Assembly: GCA_963989385.1 (NCBI GenBank)
Contig: OZ022503.1
Location: forward strand, 53,876,858-53,940,857
Reading direction: 5' to 3'
Source: Ctena decussata
Lineage: Eukaryota > Mollusca > Bivalvia > Lucinida > Lucinidae
Length of the DNA stretch: 64,000 nucleotides
Below the pieces are notes generated by a model. The model saw only the letters and a list, made by a program, of their open reading frames with translations, was not told the origin of the DNA and ran no database searches. This document shows, in pieces, positions 45,426 to 57,362 of the stretch. The position numbers were made by a program, and so were the translations under genes. How positions within the stretch are numbered: position 1 is the stretch's first letter; every line of letters starts with the position of its first letter.

Positions 45426-45713
45426 TCTGATCGATCTAACTAAAATACTGTAGAAAAGGCTGTAAAACCGTAAAAAAGTCATCCATCCAATAAAGAGAGT
45501 ACCCACAACATATTTTGTAGGTAACGGAATAAAAGTACCGTGATAATTTTAAGTATTGTGTCAGATGATAAGCAAACAGTGCAGTCCCAGATCAGACTCC
45601 TCTGAAAGGAGCAGTCTAATCAAGACTAACTCTGTTTGCCATACAGTATTATCATTGGTAGTTTAGGGGTCCCAGATTTTAGAATTTTTAAGGTAGTCAA
45701 ACATATCACCATA
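45426..45713. other. Spacer with a weak inverted repeat
   Basis: GCAAACAG at 45572 and CTGTTTGC at 45632 are inverted copies bracketing GATCAGACT-like words. It could be a decayed relative of the nearby foldback elements. Otherwise nothing was recognised. Confidence 0.35.
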
Positions 45714-45946
45714 TGAGCCGCGACACGACAAAACTAAAGAAGTGGTTGTGCGCCCAGCGCAGAGTCAGACCAGCCTAGGCATCAGCCCAGTCTGATCAGA
45801 GTCTTTGCTGTCCGCATGGTGGTAGCTTAGACCCTTAGCTACCCTGAAAGTCCTTAGCGGAGAGTCTGATCCGACTGGGCGGATGCTCAGGCTGATCTGA
45901 GTCTGCGCTGGACGCACAACCACTTTTTTTCTCGTGTCGCAGCTCA
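45714..45946 (-). mobile_element. Palindromic MITE, GCCGCGACACGAC family, copy 4
   Basis: Full-length copy in inverted orientation, judged by the centre (GTCCGCATGGTGGTAGCTTA). It begins TGAGCCGCGACACGACAAAA and ends CTCGTGTCGCAGCTCA. The arms contain GACTGGGCGGATGCTCAGGC and its complement. Confidence 0.85.
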
Positions 45947-46533
45947 GCTATTTTGTTCTACTGATTCTTACCATATCCTGTTTATCCCGGTATTTGCCCT
46001 GAACTTCTTCTTTACTTTGGTCAGTTGTGGCTTTTTCCACCCACAGGGACTTCAGTTCTTGTTACAGTGCCTCACGATACATCATCACATTCTGCAGACA
46101 CACAAATATACACACTCAGAACATTACATAACAAGCATACCGCAGAATGAGACCTATCGTCTCACCAGGAAACTCGACTAAAAATTTATGCAGCAGAAGA
46201 GACAACGCCGGAAGAGTAATACCTGCATCTTATTTCTTCTTGTCGAAGGCGAGACGATTAAAGATCAATGGCAAAACGCCCCTCCCCCCTCACCCCCTAC
46301 CCGCCCCCTTCTTCCACTTCGACGTATGTTAATGTCAGCCATTCGGTAATTGGATTAAAAATGGTTCATGGCTACAAACCAAGTAGTGATCAAAGGTCAT
46401 AACTCTAACAGAACGCATATGATTAATCATTATCTTAACCCAATTATGCCCCGTTGACTATTCTATCCTTTTCAAACGGATGAGTCCATTTGTCAATTAA
46501 GAGGTGTCTGGTTTAGTTGATTTTTATCATTAA
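45947..46533. other. Spacer, nothing recognised
   Basis: About 590 bp with a C-rich patch (CCCCTCCCCCCTCACCCCCT near 46279) and no recognised gene or repeat boundary. Confidence 0.4.
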
Positions 46534-46769
46534 TGAGCCGCGACGCGAGAAAACCAACAAAGTGGTTGTGCGCCCAGCACAGACTCGGATCAGCCTGGGC
46601 ATCCGCCCAGTCTGACGAGAGACGGCGCTAAGCGTTTAAAGGATAGCTAAGGGTCTAAGCTACCTCCATGCGGACAGCGAAGACTCTGATCAGACTGGGC
46701 GGATGTCCAGGCTGATCTGAGTGCGCCGGGCGCACAACCATATTGTTGGTTTTCTCGCATCGCTGCTCA
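46534..46769 (+). mobile_element. Palindromic MITE, GCCGCGACACGAC family, copy 5
   Basis: It begins TGAGCCGCGACGCGAGAAAA and ends TTTCTCGCATCGCTGCTCA. The centre AGGATAGCTAAGGGTCTAAG and CCATGCGGACAGCGAAGACT match the full copy at 14639. Confidence 0.85.
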
Positions 46770-46889
46770 TTTTTATTTTATTCTAAAGAGAAATACCCAT
46801 TTATCTTATGCAATTATAGTGTAGCAATTTGTGGCGTCTGATCAGGGTATGCACTGTTTGCATATGTCCTATTAATGCTCAACACGAAA

Positions 46890-49800
46890 CAAGAGGGCCA
46901 TGGTGGCCCTGAATCGCTCACCTGAGCATTAATCAGTTCACTGGCTCTGGTAAAGATTTAAAAGAGTTTTACCACACATGGGAATGGCGGCCACCTTGGT
47001 CATGTGACCAATATCATTTGAAGAACTTTCAATCCTTTCACCCATGTGCAGGCTCCATATGAAACTTGAGTTTAGTCTGCCCAGTGGTTTCAGAGATGTT
47101 TGAAAATGTTTATGGATGGATGACAGAGGCAGCTAACACCAATACTGTAAGGCTCAGGTGAGCTGAAAATGGCAGAGTTGCTTCTCCGAAAAGTACCTGT
47201 TCATGTTGAGTTCCTTTGATGGATTTGAACTAGACTGAACTAGGCAAACACAGATGATAGAATGGTAGCATCATTATCTCACTGTGGTGAAACTAATGTA
47301 TTCCAAGGAGTTGTGGCTGGCATCATTGTAATGTTAGTTCTGATTCTTGCAGCATAACTTAATTTAGATATGACCTAGTGACCTAGCTTTTGACCCGACA
47401 TGACCCAGTTTCAAACTTAACCTAGATTTTATGGAGATAAACATTCTGACAAAGTTTCATGAAGATTGGATCAAAACTGTGCCCTCTCAGGTGTGCACAA
47501 AGTTTTTCTAAGATTTGACCTAGTGACCTAGTTTTTGACCTGACATGACCCAGTTTCAAACTTGGCCTGGATATTGTGAGGATTAACATTCTGGCAAAGG
47601 TTCATGAAGATTGTATCAAAACTGTGCCTTCTAGAGTGTACACAAGGTTGTTCTTATATCTGACAAAGTGACGTAGTTTTTGACCCGACATGATCTACTT
47701 TCAAACTTGGCCTAAATATTATGACAATAAATATTCTGACAAAGTTTCAAAAAGATTGGATCAAAACTGTGGTCTCTAGAGCGTACACAAGGTTTTTCTA
47801 AGATTTGACCTAGTTTTTGACCTGACATGACCCAGTTTCAAACTTGGCCTAGATATTGTGAGGATAAACATTCTTACAAAAGTTCAATAGGTTTGGATCA
47901 AAACTGTGACCTCTAGAGCATACACAAGGTTTTCCTAATATTTGACCTACTTTTTGACCCGACATGACCCAGTTTCAAACTTGGCCTGGATATTGTAAGA
48001 ATAAACATTCTGATAAAGTTTCATTGAGATTGGATCAAAACTGTGCCCTCTGGAGCGTATACAAGGTCGTTCTTATATTTGACCTAGTGACCTAGTTTTT
48101 GACCCGACAAACCTAGTTTCAAACTTAACCTTGATTTCATAAAGATAAAGATTCTGACAGAGTTTCATGAAGATTGGATCAAAACTGTGTCCTCTAGGGT
48201 GTACACAAAGTTTTTCTAAGATTCAACCTAGTGACCTAGTTTTTGACCTGACATGACTCAGTTTCATAGGGGGCTTACATATACCGTGGACAATAAACAT
48301 TTTGACATAGTTTCATAAAGATTGGATCAAAACCATGCCTTCTAGTGCGTACACAAGGTTTTTCTAAGATTTGACCTAGTGACCTAGTTTTTGACCCAAC
48401 ATGACCTACTTTCAACTTGGCCTAGAAAGTATGGAGATAAACATTCTGACAAAGTTTCATAAAGATTGGATCAAAACTGTGTCCTCTAGAGCATACTCAA
48501 GGTTTTTCTATGATTTGACCTAGTGACCTAGTTCTTGACCCAACATGGCCCAGTTTCAAACTCTTCCTACATATTATGAGGATAAGCATTCTGACAAAGT
48601 TTCATGAAGATTGGATCAAATCTGTGCCTTCTAGAGCATACACAATCTTTTTATAAGATTTGACCTAGTGACCTAGTTTTTGACCTGACATGACCCAGTT
48701 TCAAACCTGACCTAGAGTTTATGGAGATATACATTCTGACAATGTTTCATAAAGATTGGATCAAAACTGTGTCCTCTAGAGCGTACACAAGGTTTTTCTA
48801 TGATTTGACCTAGTGACCTAGATTTTGACCCGACATGACCCAGTTTCGAACTTGTCCTAGATATTATAAGGATAAACATTCTGACAAAGTTTCATGAATT
48901 TTGGATCAAAACTGTATCTTCTAGAGTGTACACAAGGTTTTTCTAAGATTTGACCTAGTGACCTAGTTTTTGACCCGACATGACTCAGTTTCGAACTTGG
49001 ACTAGAGTTTATGGAGATAAACATTCTGACAAAGTTTCATGAAGATAGGATCAAAACTGTGTCCTCTACAGCATACACAAGGTTTTTCAATAATTTGACC
49101 TAGTGACCTAGTTTTTTACCCAACATGACCCAGTTTCGAAACAATGTAGATATTATGAGGATAAACATTCTGACAAACTTTCATGAACTTTGGAAGAAAA
49201 CTGTGCCTTCTAGAGCGTACACAATGTTTTTCTAAGATTTGACCTAGTTTTTGACCTGACATGACCCAGTTTCGAACTTGTCCTAGATATTATGAGGATA
49301 AACATTCTGACAAAGTTTCATGAACTTTGGATGAAAACTGTGCCTTCTAGAGCGTACACAAGGTTTTTCTAAGATTTGACCTACTGACCTAGTTTTTGAC
49401 CTGACATGACCCAGTTTCAAACTTGTCCTAGATATTATAAGGATAATCATTCTGACAAAGTTTCATGAACTTTGTATGAAAACTGTGCCTTCTAGAGCGT
49501 AAACAAGGTTTTTCTAAGATCTGACCTAGTGACCTAGTTTTTGACCCAACATGACCCAGTTTCGAACTTGGACTAGAGTTTATGGAGATAAACATTCTGA
49601 CAAAGTTTCATAAACATTGGATCAGAACTGTGTCCTCTAGAGCGTACACAAGGTTTTTCTATGATTTGACCTTGTGACTTAGTTTTTGACCTGACATGAC
49701 TCAGTTTCGAACTTGACCTAGATATTATGAGGATAAACATTCTGACAAAGTTTCATTAACTTTGGATGAAAAATGTGCCTGCTAGAGCGTACACAAGGTT

Positions 49801-50949
49801 TTTCTAAGATTTTACCTAGTGACCTAGTTTTTGACCTGACATGACCCAGTTTCGAACTTGTCCTAGATATTATGAGGATAAACATTCTGACACAGTTTCA
49901 TGATGTTTGGATGAAAACTGTGCCTTCTAGAGCGTACACAAGGTCTATCTAAGATTTGACCTAGTGACCTAGTTTTTGACCTGACATGACCCAGTTTCGA
50001 ACTTGTCCTAGATAATATGAGGATAAACATTCTGACAAAGTTTCATGAACTTTGGATGAAAACTGTGCCTTCTAGAGCGTACACAAGGTTTTTCTAAGAT
50101 TTGACCTAGTGACCTAGTTTTTGACCTGACATGACTCAGTTTCGAACTTGTCCTAGATATTATGAGGATAAACGTTCTGACAAAGTTTCATGAACTTTGG
50201 ATGAAAACTGTGCCTTCTAGAGCGTACACAAGGTTTTTCTAAGATTTGACCTAGTGACCTAGTTTTTGACCTGACATGACCCAGTTTTGAACTTGTCGTA
50301 GATATTATGAGGATAAACATTCAGACAAAGTTTCATGAATTTTGGATGAAAACTGTGCCTTCTAGAGCGTACACAAGGTTTTTCTAAGATTTGACCTAGT
50401 GACCTAGTTTTTGACCTGACATGACCCAGTTTCAAACTTGTCCTAGATATTATGAGGATAAACATTCTGACAAAGTTTCATGAACTTTGGATGAAAACTG
50501 TGCCTTCTAGAGCCTACACAAGGTTTTTCTAAGATTTGACCTAGTGACCTAGTTTTTGACCCGACATGACCCAGTTTCGAACTTGGCCTAGAGTTTATGG
50601 AGATAAGCATTCTGACAAAGTTTCATAAAGCTTGGATCAAAACTATGTCCTCTAGAGCGTACACAAGGTTTTGCTATGATTTGACCTAGTGACCAAGTTT
50701 TTAACCTGACATGATATAGTTTCAAATTTATCCTAGATACTATGAGGATAAACATTCTGACAAAGTTTCATGAAGTTTGGATCAAAACTGTGCCTTCTAG
50801 AGCGTACACAAGGTTTTTCTAAGATTTGACCTCGTGACCTAGTTTTTGACCCGACATGACCCAGTTTCGAACTTGGCCTAGATTTTATGGAGATAAACAT
50901 TCTCACAAAGTTTCATAAAGATTGGATTAAAACTGTGCCTGCTAGAGTA
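46890..50949 (-). mobile_element. Helitron-like element with ~25-unit DR2 array, right end missing
   Basis: Starts CAAGAGGGCCATGGTGGCCC and matches 40112 through its first ~500 bp. The array runs from ~47370 to ~50949 in ~143-bp units carrying TTTGACCTAGTGACCTAGTT. It stops in mid-unit (GCTAGAGTA) and the next base belongs to a different repeat. The GGACG tract and terminal hairpin seen in the sister elements are absent, so the copy is truncated. Confidence 0.65.
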
Positions 50950-51025
50950 CCATTCTGATACAAAATTGGTCCAATTCCACTGAGAATTTCTCATTTTCAC
51001 ATTTTGCTACTTTTAGTAACAGAGG

Positions 51026-51772
51026 TAGGGCTGGCTAATCGAATCCAAAATGGTAATCGATTATCGGTCCGGTCGTTTCGATAATTAACCGATTAGTAAT
51101 CGCTAAACGAGGCAAATTGAAAATTGGTATGTTTAGAAGCTTCGGTGGCACAGATTTGTGCTAAAACGTTTTGACAAGGTACACTAACAAACAATACAGT
51201 TGATAACTATTCAAATTATCAATTACATTTGATTAAATCTTGTCTTCTGATATGCCAATCCACGTTAATTGGCTTCCTAATTGGCAGCTGATTGGCGACA
51301 AGCGACCATCTTGTTCTATTCAGATTCAGATAAGCAACCTTCGGTAGTTGGTAGTACCTACTTTCAGTACAACTACCGGGACAATATCTATCGGTTTGCG
51401 TGTTAATAAGGACCTATTCTTAAAAAGACTAAATAAAAATTATAAGCGAGGCTACTGAACTCATAAAATGTTCCGGGTTTTGCGCAAAACATTAACTTGG
51501 TCGTCTGAACTGACCAGAACACAACGGGTTTATGCTATTCGTTACAACCTATTCACCGTATCACAAATACTCTTCAACGTTTCCGGTTGGTCTCCGAGAC
51601 TTCCGTTTTCCTTTGAAAGGAAATAAGAAGTGAATAACGAGGGAATTTTATTGCAGAAAGTGACAGGACATTTTCAGCAGGTAATCGATTACTTAATTTC
51701 GTCGATCGATAATTGTTTTCGTTTTGCTTATCGACCAATTAACCGATATTTCGATTAATCGTGCCAGCCCTA
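51026..51772. mobile_element. 747-bp non-autonomous hAT element with 8-bp TSD
   Basis: The left end is TAGGGCTGGCTAATCGAAT. The inverse of the right end is TAGGGCTGGCACGATTAATC. The subterminal regions are rich in ATCGAT and ATTAACCGAT words on both sides. The direct repeat AACAGAGG flanks it exactly (51018-51025 and 51773-51780). Eight-base duplications and (C/T)AGGGCTGGC ends are typical of hAT elements. No transposase. Confidence 0.88.
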
Positions 51773-52427
51773 AACAGAGGCCAACTTGCCTGGTCTTTAT
51801 ATATTTACTTTTGAAACACCTCAATGCAAGAATCATTTTGCCACAAATTTCATCAAAATCCATTCCATTCAGGGGTTACTGAGATATTGCCAGTTTCATG
51901 TTTTGTGCTATTTTTAGTAACGGCAGATGGCGGCCATCTTGGATTGCTAAAATGCAAAAAATCAAAAAGCCTTCATGCAAGGACCATTTTGACACAAATT
52001 TGGTCCAATTCCATTGAGATTTTCTGATTTTCACATTTTTCTATTTTTAGTAACAAATGCCAATATGACTGGTCTTACAGTTAGATATTTTTGAAACATC
52101 TCAATGCAAGAATCATTTTGTCACAAATTTCGTCAAAATCCATTCAGCGGTTACTGAGATATTGTCATTTTCATGTTTTGTGCTATTTTTAGTAATGGAA
52201 AATGGCGGCCATCTTGGAATGCCAAAATGCAAAAAATCGAAAAAGCTTAATGAAAGGACCATTTTGACACAAATTTCAAAAATCCATTCAGCAGTTACTG
52301 AGATATTGTCATTTTCATGTTTTGTGCTATTTTTAGTAACAGCAGATGGCGGCCATCTTGGAATGCCAAATTGCAATTAATCAAAACGACTTCATGCAAG
52401 GAATATTCTGAAACAAAATTGGTCCAA

Positions 52428-53983
52428 CTAGAATTGTTTTCCTGCGAAAAAACAGATGTCTCCCCCCTTTTTGATGTCAAAAGGATCAGTCATTAAGACA
52501 CCAAGGGAAAAACAATATGTTTCCCTACCCTGAAGCAGGGATTCATAATAAGTAAAAAGTATAAATGCAAGAGTTATAGTTGTTATGCTCTGCATGTCAT
52601 GTAATGTTGACTGATATTCATATTTAGTTTTTGTCAAAAAATATAAATGCAAGAGTTACAGTGCTCTGCACGTCGTCTATTTATATGTTGACTGATATTT
52701 GTATGAAGTTTCATGAATATAGCTTAAACGGTTTTCAAGTTATAGAGCTTAGACGATTGAGACACGATTTTGTGAATGACAAAGTTCCAAGGGAAATAAC
52801 TCAAATGATATAAATGCTGTGCTCTGCAGGTTGTCTAGTGTTGACTGACATTTGTATGAAATTTCGTGAATATAGCTTGTCCGGTTTTCAAGTAATAAAG
52901 CGATTGAGACACGATTTTGTGACTGACAAAGGTCCAAGGGAAATAACTCAAAAAGTATAAATGCAAGAGTTATGGTTCTTGCACTATGCAATTCTTCTAA
53001 TGTTGATTGATATTTGTATGAAGTTTCGTGAATATAGCTTGAATGGTTTTCAAGTTATAGAGCAGACACAACTGAGACACGATTTTGTGACTGACAAAGT
53101 TCTAAGGGAAATAACTCAAATAGTATAAATGCTAAAGTTATGGTTCTTGCATTCTGCACGTCATCTGATGTTGATTGATATTTGTATGAACTTTCATGAA
53201 TATAGCTTGAATGGTTTTAAAGTTATAGACGGACTCGACTGAGACGCAATTTTGTGACTGACAAAGTTCCAAGGGAAATAACTCAAAAAGTATAAACGCC
53301 AGAGTGCATTCTGCACGTCGTCTGATGTTGACTGATATTTGTATGAACTTTCATGAATATAGCTTGAATGGTTTTAAAGTTATAGACGGACTCGACTGAG
53401 ACGCAATTTTGTGATGGACAAAGTTCCAAGGGAAATAACTCAAAAAGTATAAATGCCAGAGTTACCATTTGTGCACTCTGCACATCGCCTCATGTTGATT
53501 GATATTTGTATGACGTTTCGTGAATAAAGCTTGAGCAGTTTTCAAGTTATGGAGCAGACACAATTGAAACACAATTTTGTGATGGACTAAGTTCCAAGGG
53601 AAATAACTCAAAAAGAATAAATGCCAGAGTTACCATTCTTGCACTCTGCACGTCGTCTCATGTTGATTGATATTTATATGAAGTTTCCCGAATATAGCTT
53701 GAGCGGTTTTCAAGTTATAGAACGGACACGATTAAAACACAATTTTGTGATGGACTAAGTTCCAAGGGAAATAACTCAAAAAGTATAAATGCCAGAGTTA
53801 CCATTCCTGCACTCTGCACGTCGTCTCATGTTGATTGATATTTATATGAAGTTTCGCGAATATAGCTTGAGCGACATCAAGTTATAGAACGGACATCATT
53901 TGTTACAGACGGACGGACGGACAGAGGGACAGACGCCCGGGGAAAAACAATATGTCTCCCGACCCTGAAGGGGGGAGACATAA
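52428..53983 (-). mobile_element. Helitron-like element, GTCTCCCCCC family, ~170-bp units
   Basis: Left: CTAGAATTGTTTTCCTGCGA, then ACAGATGTCTCCCCCC. Right: GACGGACGGACGGACAGAGG and GGGGGGAGACATAA. GTCTCCCCCC and GGGGGGAGAC are inverted subterminal repeats. About eight internal ~170-bp units carry CCAAGGGAAATAACTCAAAA and TTGTATGAAGTTTCGTGAAT. The flanks GGTCCAA and TTCCATTCAAGG are contiguous at ~54122-54140. Insertion was thus between A and T with no duplication, and the minus-strand 3' end reads CTAG then T. Confidence 0.72.
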
Positions 53984-54959
53984 TTCCATTCAAGGGTTCT
54001 TGAGTAATTGTCATTTTTATGTTTGTGCTATTTTTAGTAACACCAGATGACGGCCATCTTGGAATGCCAAATTGCAATTAATCGAAACGGCTTCATGCAA
54101 GGAACATTCTGACACAAAATTGGTCCAATTCCATTCAAGGGTTCTTGAGTAATTGTCATTTTTATGTTTGTGCTATTTTTAGTAACGGCCCCCATGGTGG
54201 CCATCTTGGATAGTCAACTGGCACAAAATTGAAATAATTCCATTCAAGAACCAATTCTGACCAAATCTGGTCAGAATTGGTTTTATTTTCTTTAGATATT
54301 GACATTTGAGCAAAATCGGCCTTGTAAACGCTAAGTAGGTCACTGTGACCTAATTCCGCTATAGATTTTTTTTATTTTTACAATTTTTTAATACCAAGGT
54401 CCCACTTATGTTCCATGCAAACTTTCAACCAAATATACCAAATGGTTCTGGAGAAGAAGTTGATTTTGTTGTTTTTGCTATTTTTAGTAACAGCAGCCAT
54501 CTTGGATTCTTGACCTGACCCAATTTTACAATTTTGAAACCCTGCAGTCTGGTCATGCTCCATGTGAAATTTGAGATCCATGGGCTCAGTGGTTTTAGAG
54601 AAGAAGTTGTTTGAAGTTGTTTAAATAGGTCATTTTTTGACATTGGCATTTGAGCAAAATCACACACGTAAACAGAAAGTAGGTCACTGTGACAAAACTC
54701 CGCTAGAGATTTTTTTCATTTTTACAATTTTGAATACCAAGGTTTCACTGATGTTCCATGCCAAAATTCAGACAAATATACCCAGTGGTTCTGGAGAAGA
54801 AGTTTATTTTGTTGTTTTTGCTATTTTTAGTAACGGAGGCCATCTTGGATTTTCAACCTGACCCAATTTTACAATTCTGAGACCCTGGAGTCAGGTCATG
54901 CTCCATGTGAAATTTGAGAACCATAGGACCAGTAGTTTTACAGAAGAATGAATGTTTAA

Positions 54960-56165
54960 GTTATTTATAGACGCTCAACCCTAGTAAGGGCATATAGCGT
55001 CTAAACGTCAGCAATTTAAAACGTTTCTATAAGACAAAAAACGATCAAATGTTTAAAGTATTATGTTACGTCCAAATGATAAAAATGTTATGTACAATAA
55101 AAGACTAAATCTTGTTAAAAAGTCCAGCTTCCTTTAAAAAATTAATAATTTGGATAGAAGAAACTTTGCTAAAAATTAATAATTTGGATAGAAGAAACTT
55201 TGCTAAAAAGCTCGGTTATGGTTTTAATGTTGTAATGTTTTGAACGAATATGGTTAAAGTCAATGCATGACACAAGAAGATGTTTGATAGTAATTACTTC
55301 ATTGCATGGTATGCAAAATGGTGCAACCTCATTATTTAATAAAAACGAATGTGTGATTCTGGTATGCCCTATTCGGCATCTGGTAATGACAGTCTGTTCT
55401 TTTCTATTTGATAGTATATTGTCCTTACTGTGAAAATCTGGTTTAATTTGTCGGAGTTTGTTATGAATTTGATTATCCCAATTTGTTTGACATTTTGATT
55501 TGATATATGTATTAATTTGAGATTTAAAATCTGAGTGCGGAATTCGGAAGGTACTTTCTGGTAAATTTAAAGCCGCCTTGGCCTCTTTATCGGCCAGGTC
55601 ATTTCCACGAATATTGACGTGACTTGGAACCCAACAAAAGATTATTTCTTTTGATGGTAACTGTAAATATTTACGAAGTAATTGTTGTATTAAAGGATTG
55701 GGGTGATTGACGTTTTTAAGTGATGATAAAACAGAAAGTGAGTCTGAGAATATAATAAACTGATTGTTCTCTTGAACTGAAATTTGATTGAGGGCCAAAT
55801 CTATGGCTTTAGCTTCGGCTGTAAATATAGAGCTGCCATTTGGTAATCGTATAGTATCTGTGAATAGGGAACTTACAACCGAACATGCAACTTTATCTTC
55901 TTGTTTTGAACCATCCGTATAGATTGTGGTATGGTTCGGAAAATTAGATTTTACTTGCAAGAATTCTGATTGAAGAAGGTCAGGGTTTGTCTGTGATTTT
56001 TTATTCTTATGTAATGATAAAATAACGTTAGGAGGTTTTAATGTCCATGGCTCTTGGACAGGTAAAGAAAATTTCTGGATGTTTTTAATGTCAATATGAG
56101 AGTCTACTAGCAAAGGTTTAATACGTAAACCCAAGGGTTTACAAGGTTTAAAGATTGTCTCCCTC
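54960..56165 (-). pseudogene. LINE C-terminal region: RNase H and zinc-knuckle-like segment
   Basis: The open frame at 55169-56134 (321 codons) encodes an RNase H-like domain with the catalytic pattern: IYTDGSK (D74), FTAEAKA (E107), IIFSDSLS (D131) and WVPSHVNIRGNDLAD (D182). A Cys/His segment follows near the C-terminus (RCRIGHTRITHSFLL, then CIPC and HLLVSC), as in I/Nimb-type LINEs. The frame extends a few codons upstream of the first Met (FKPCKPLGLR), so it is the tail of a larger polyprotein. The 3' untranslated part runs to ~54960 (TATATGCCCTTACTAGGGTT in LINE sense) and includes a 33-bp tandem duplication at ~55142-55207 that also covers the last codons. Upstream coding parts lie at 56609-56858 and 61336-61660. 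Confidence 0.85.
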
Positions 56166-56608
56166 GTTTATTTCATGTTTTCAGAAACAAACATTTTACA
56201 AAATTTCGTTAGACAATATGTAATAGTCTCATAATTAGCCGTAAAAGTTTTGAGAAAATGCATGTTTATTCGATAAATATGGAATGAAAAATAATATTCA
56301 AATTAAAATGCAAATTACCTATTTCCTCACGGCCTGTAAGAATATTGATTTTGACCACGTGTCATGTGATCATGTAGAGGTATTTTTCTTATTCGTGCAC
56401 GTGATTGTGACGTACGAATAAATTAATTTGGTCCAATAATGTGATTTCAACTGCGGTCCGCGATTGTATAAAAATTTATCTTATTTTTTGTTTAAAGTCA
56501 CTTTTATCAAATATTATTATCTAAAGTCTAATGCAAGTGTATAGTTAGACCATGTCGGAGGTACTGCATGAAATATTTCATCAAATTATTTTTGTTATTA
56601 TTATAAAG
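56166..56608. other. ~445-bp unidentified insertion in the LINE
   Basis: LINE coding similarity stops at IKDLLPL (56609) and resumes at FKPCKPLGLR (~56155). The intervening sequence is AT-rich, with CACGTGTCATGTGATCATG, GTGCACGTGATTGTGACGTA and TATAAAAATT words. Its two borders share CTCCCT in inverted orientation, but neither clear TIRs nor a target duplication could be fixed. Confidence 0.5.
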
Positions 56609-56858
56609 GGAGTAAATCTTTAATAGATCTCGGTTTGTTGTTATAAAATATTTCATACCGAGGGTTAAAAACACAATCGTAAGCAGAATTCTTTGGGTTT
56701 GCAGCTAGTTTTGATACATATTGTAGTGATAATTTCTCTCTTCTGATATATAGAGACGGTTCATTCGACTCTGCGTAAAGACTTTCTACAGGAGATGTTT
56801 GAAATGCTCCAAGAGCAAGACGTAACCCCTGATGATGAATGGTGTCAAGACATTTAAG
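56609..56858 (-). pseudogene. LINE fragment between RT thumb and RNase H
   Basis: On the minus strand the frame reads LKCLDTIHHQGLRLALGAF, then TSPVESLYAESNEPSL and NPKNSAYDCVFNPRYEIF. This is the usual linker after the reverse transcriptase domain in I/Jockey-like LINEs. It joins in frame with 61336 onward once the 4.48-kb element and one TTAAG are left out. Confidence 0.8.
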
Positions 56859-57362
56859 TAGTGTTTCCCCCAGAAATGAAAAAGGGCATGGTAAATTTTC
56901 TCAGAAAAGGGCACTTCAGCGCGTGAATTTTCACAAAAAGGGCACTGTATATGCTTTCATTCAAAGACCCCTGTTTTAATGGACATTAGCTTACAGAGAT
57001 TAATACTGCTAATAAAGCATTAAATCATGTCATTCTTTTCTTATTTATAGCTGCAGTAACATCTTTATCTTGAAATGCAGTAAACATAATTAAGCAAATA
57101 GAGCCTGGATATAACTAAGCAAATAGAGCCTGCATATGATGATAATACATAAAAAAATTGCATCTGCTCTGTATTTTTTTTTGTGTGTGTGTGTGTCATG
57201 CTACTCTTTTTTTTTTTTTTTTTTTTTTTTTTCTTCTAAATATCAAGAAACATAAATAGCCTAAAACATTTCAATATCCTAATTATTATTACAATTTATA
57301 TTTCATTACATGTATTTATCGTTATTGTCCTTTAATTATCCTTATATCATTAGGTCTGTATT

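Larger units (their letters stand above)
50950..54956. repeat. Repeat family with ~130-170-bp ATGGCGGCCATCTTGG units
   Basis: Recurring words include ACAAAATTGGTCCAATTCCA, GAGATATTGTCATTTTCATG, TTTTTAGTAACGGCAGATGG and CGGCCATCTTGGAATGCC. Units lie at 50950-51025, 51780-52427 and 53984-54956, separated by two insertions described separately. The last part (54250-54956) has longer ~360-bp units (AAGTAGGTCACTGTGAC, GGTTCTGGAGAAGAAGTT). No terminal structure was recognised. Confidence 0.6.

Noticed and set aside
55169..56134. Host RNase H gene
   Set aside because: The linker before the domain, the Cys/His tail after it and the RT thumb fragments upstream identify it as the C-terminal part of a LINE polyprotein.
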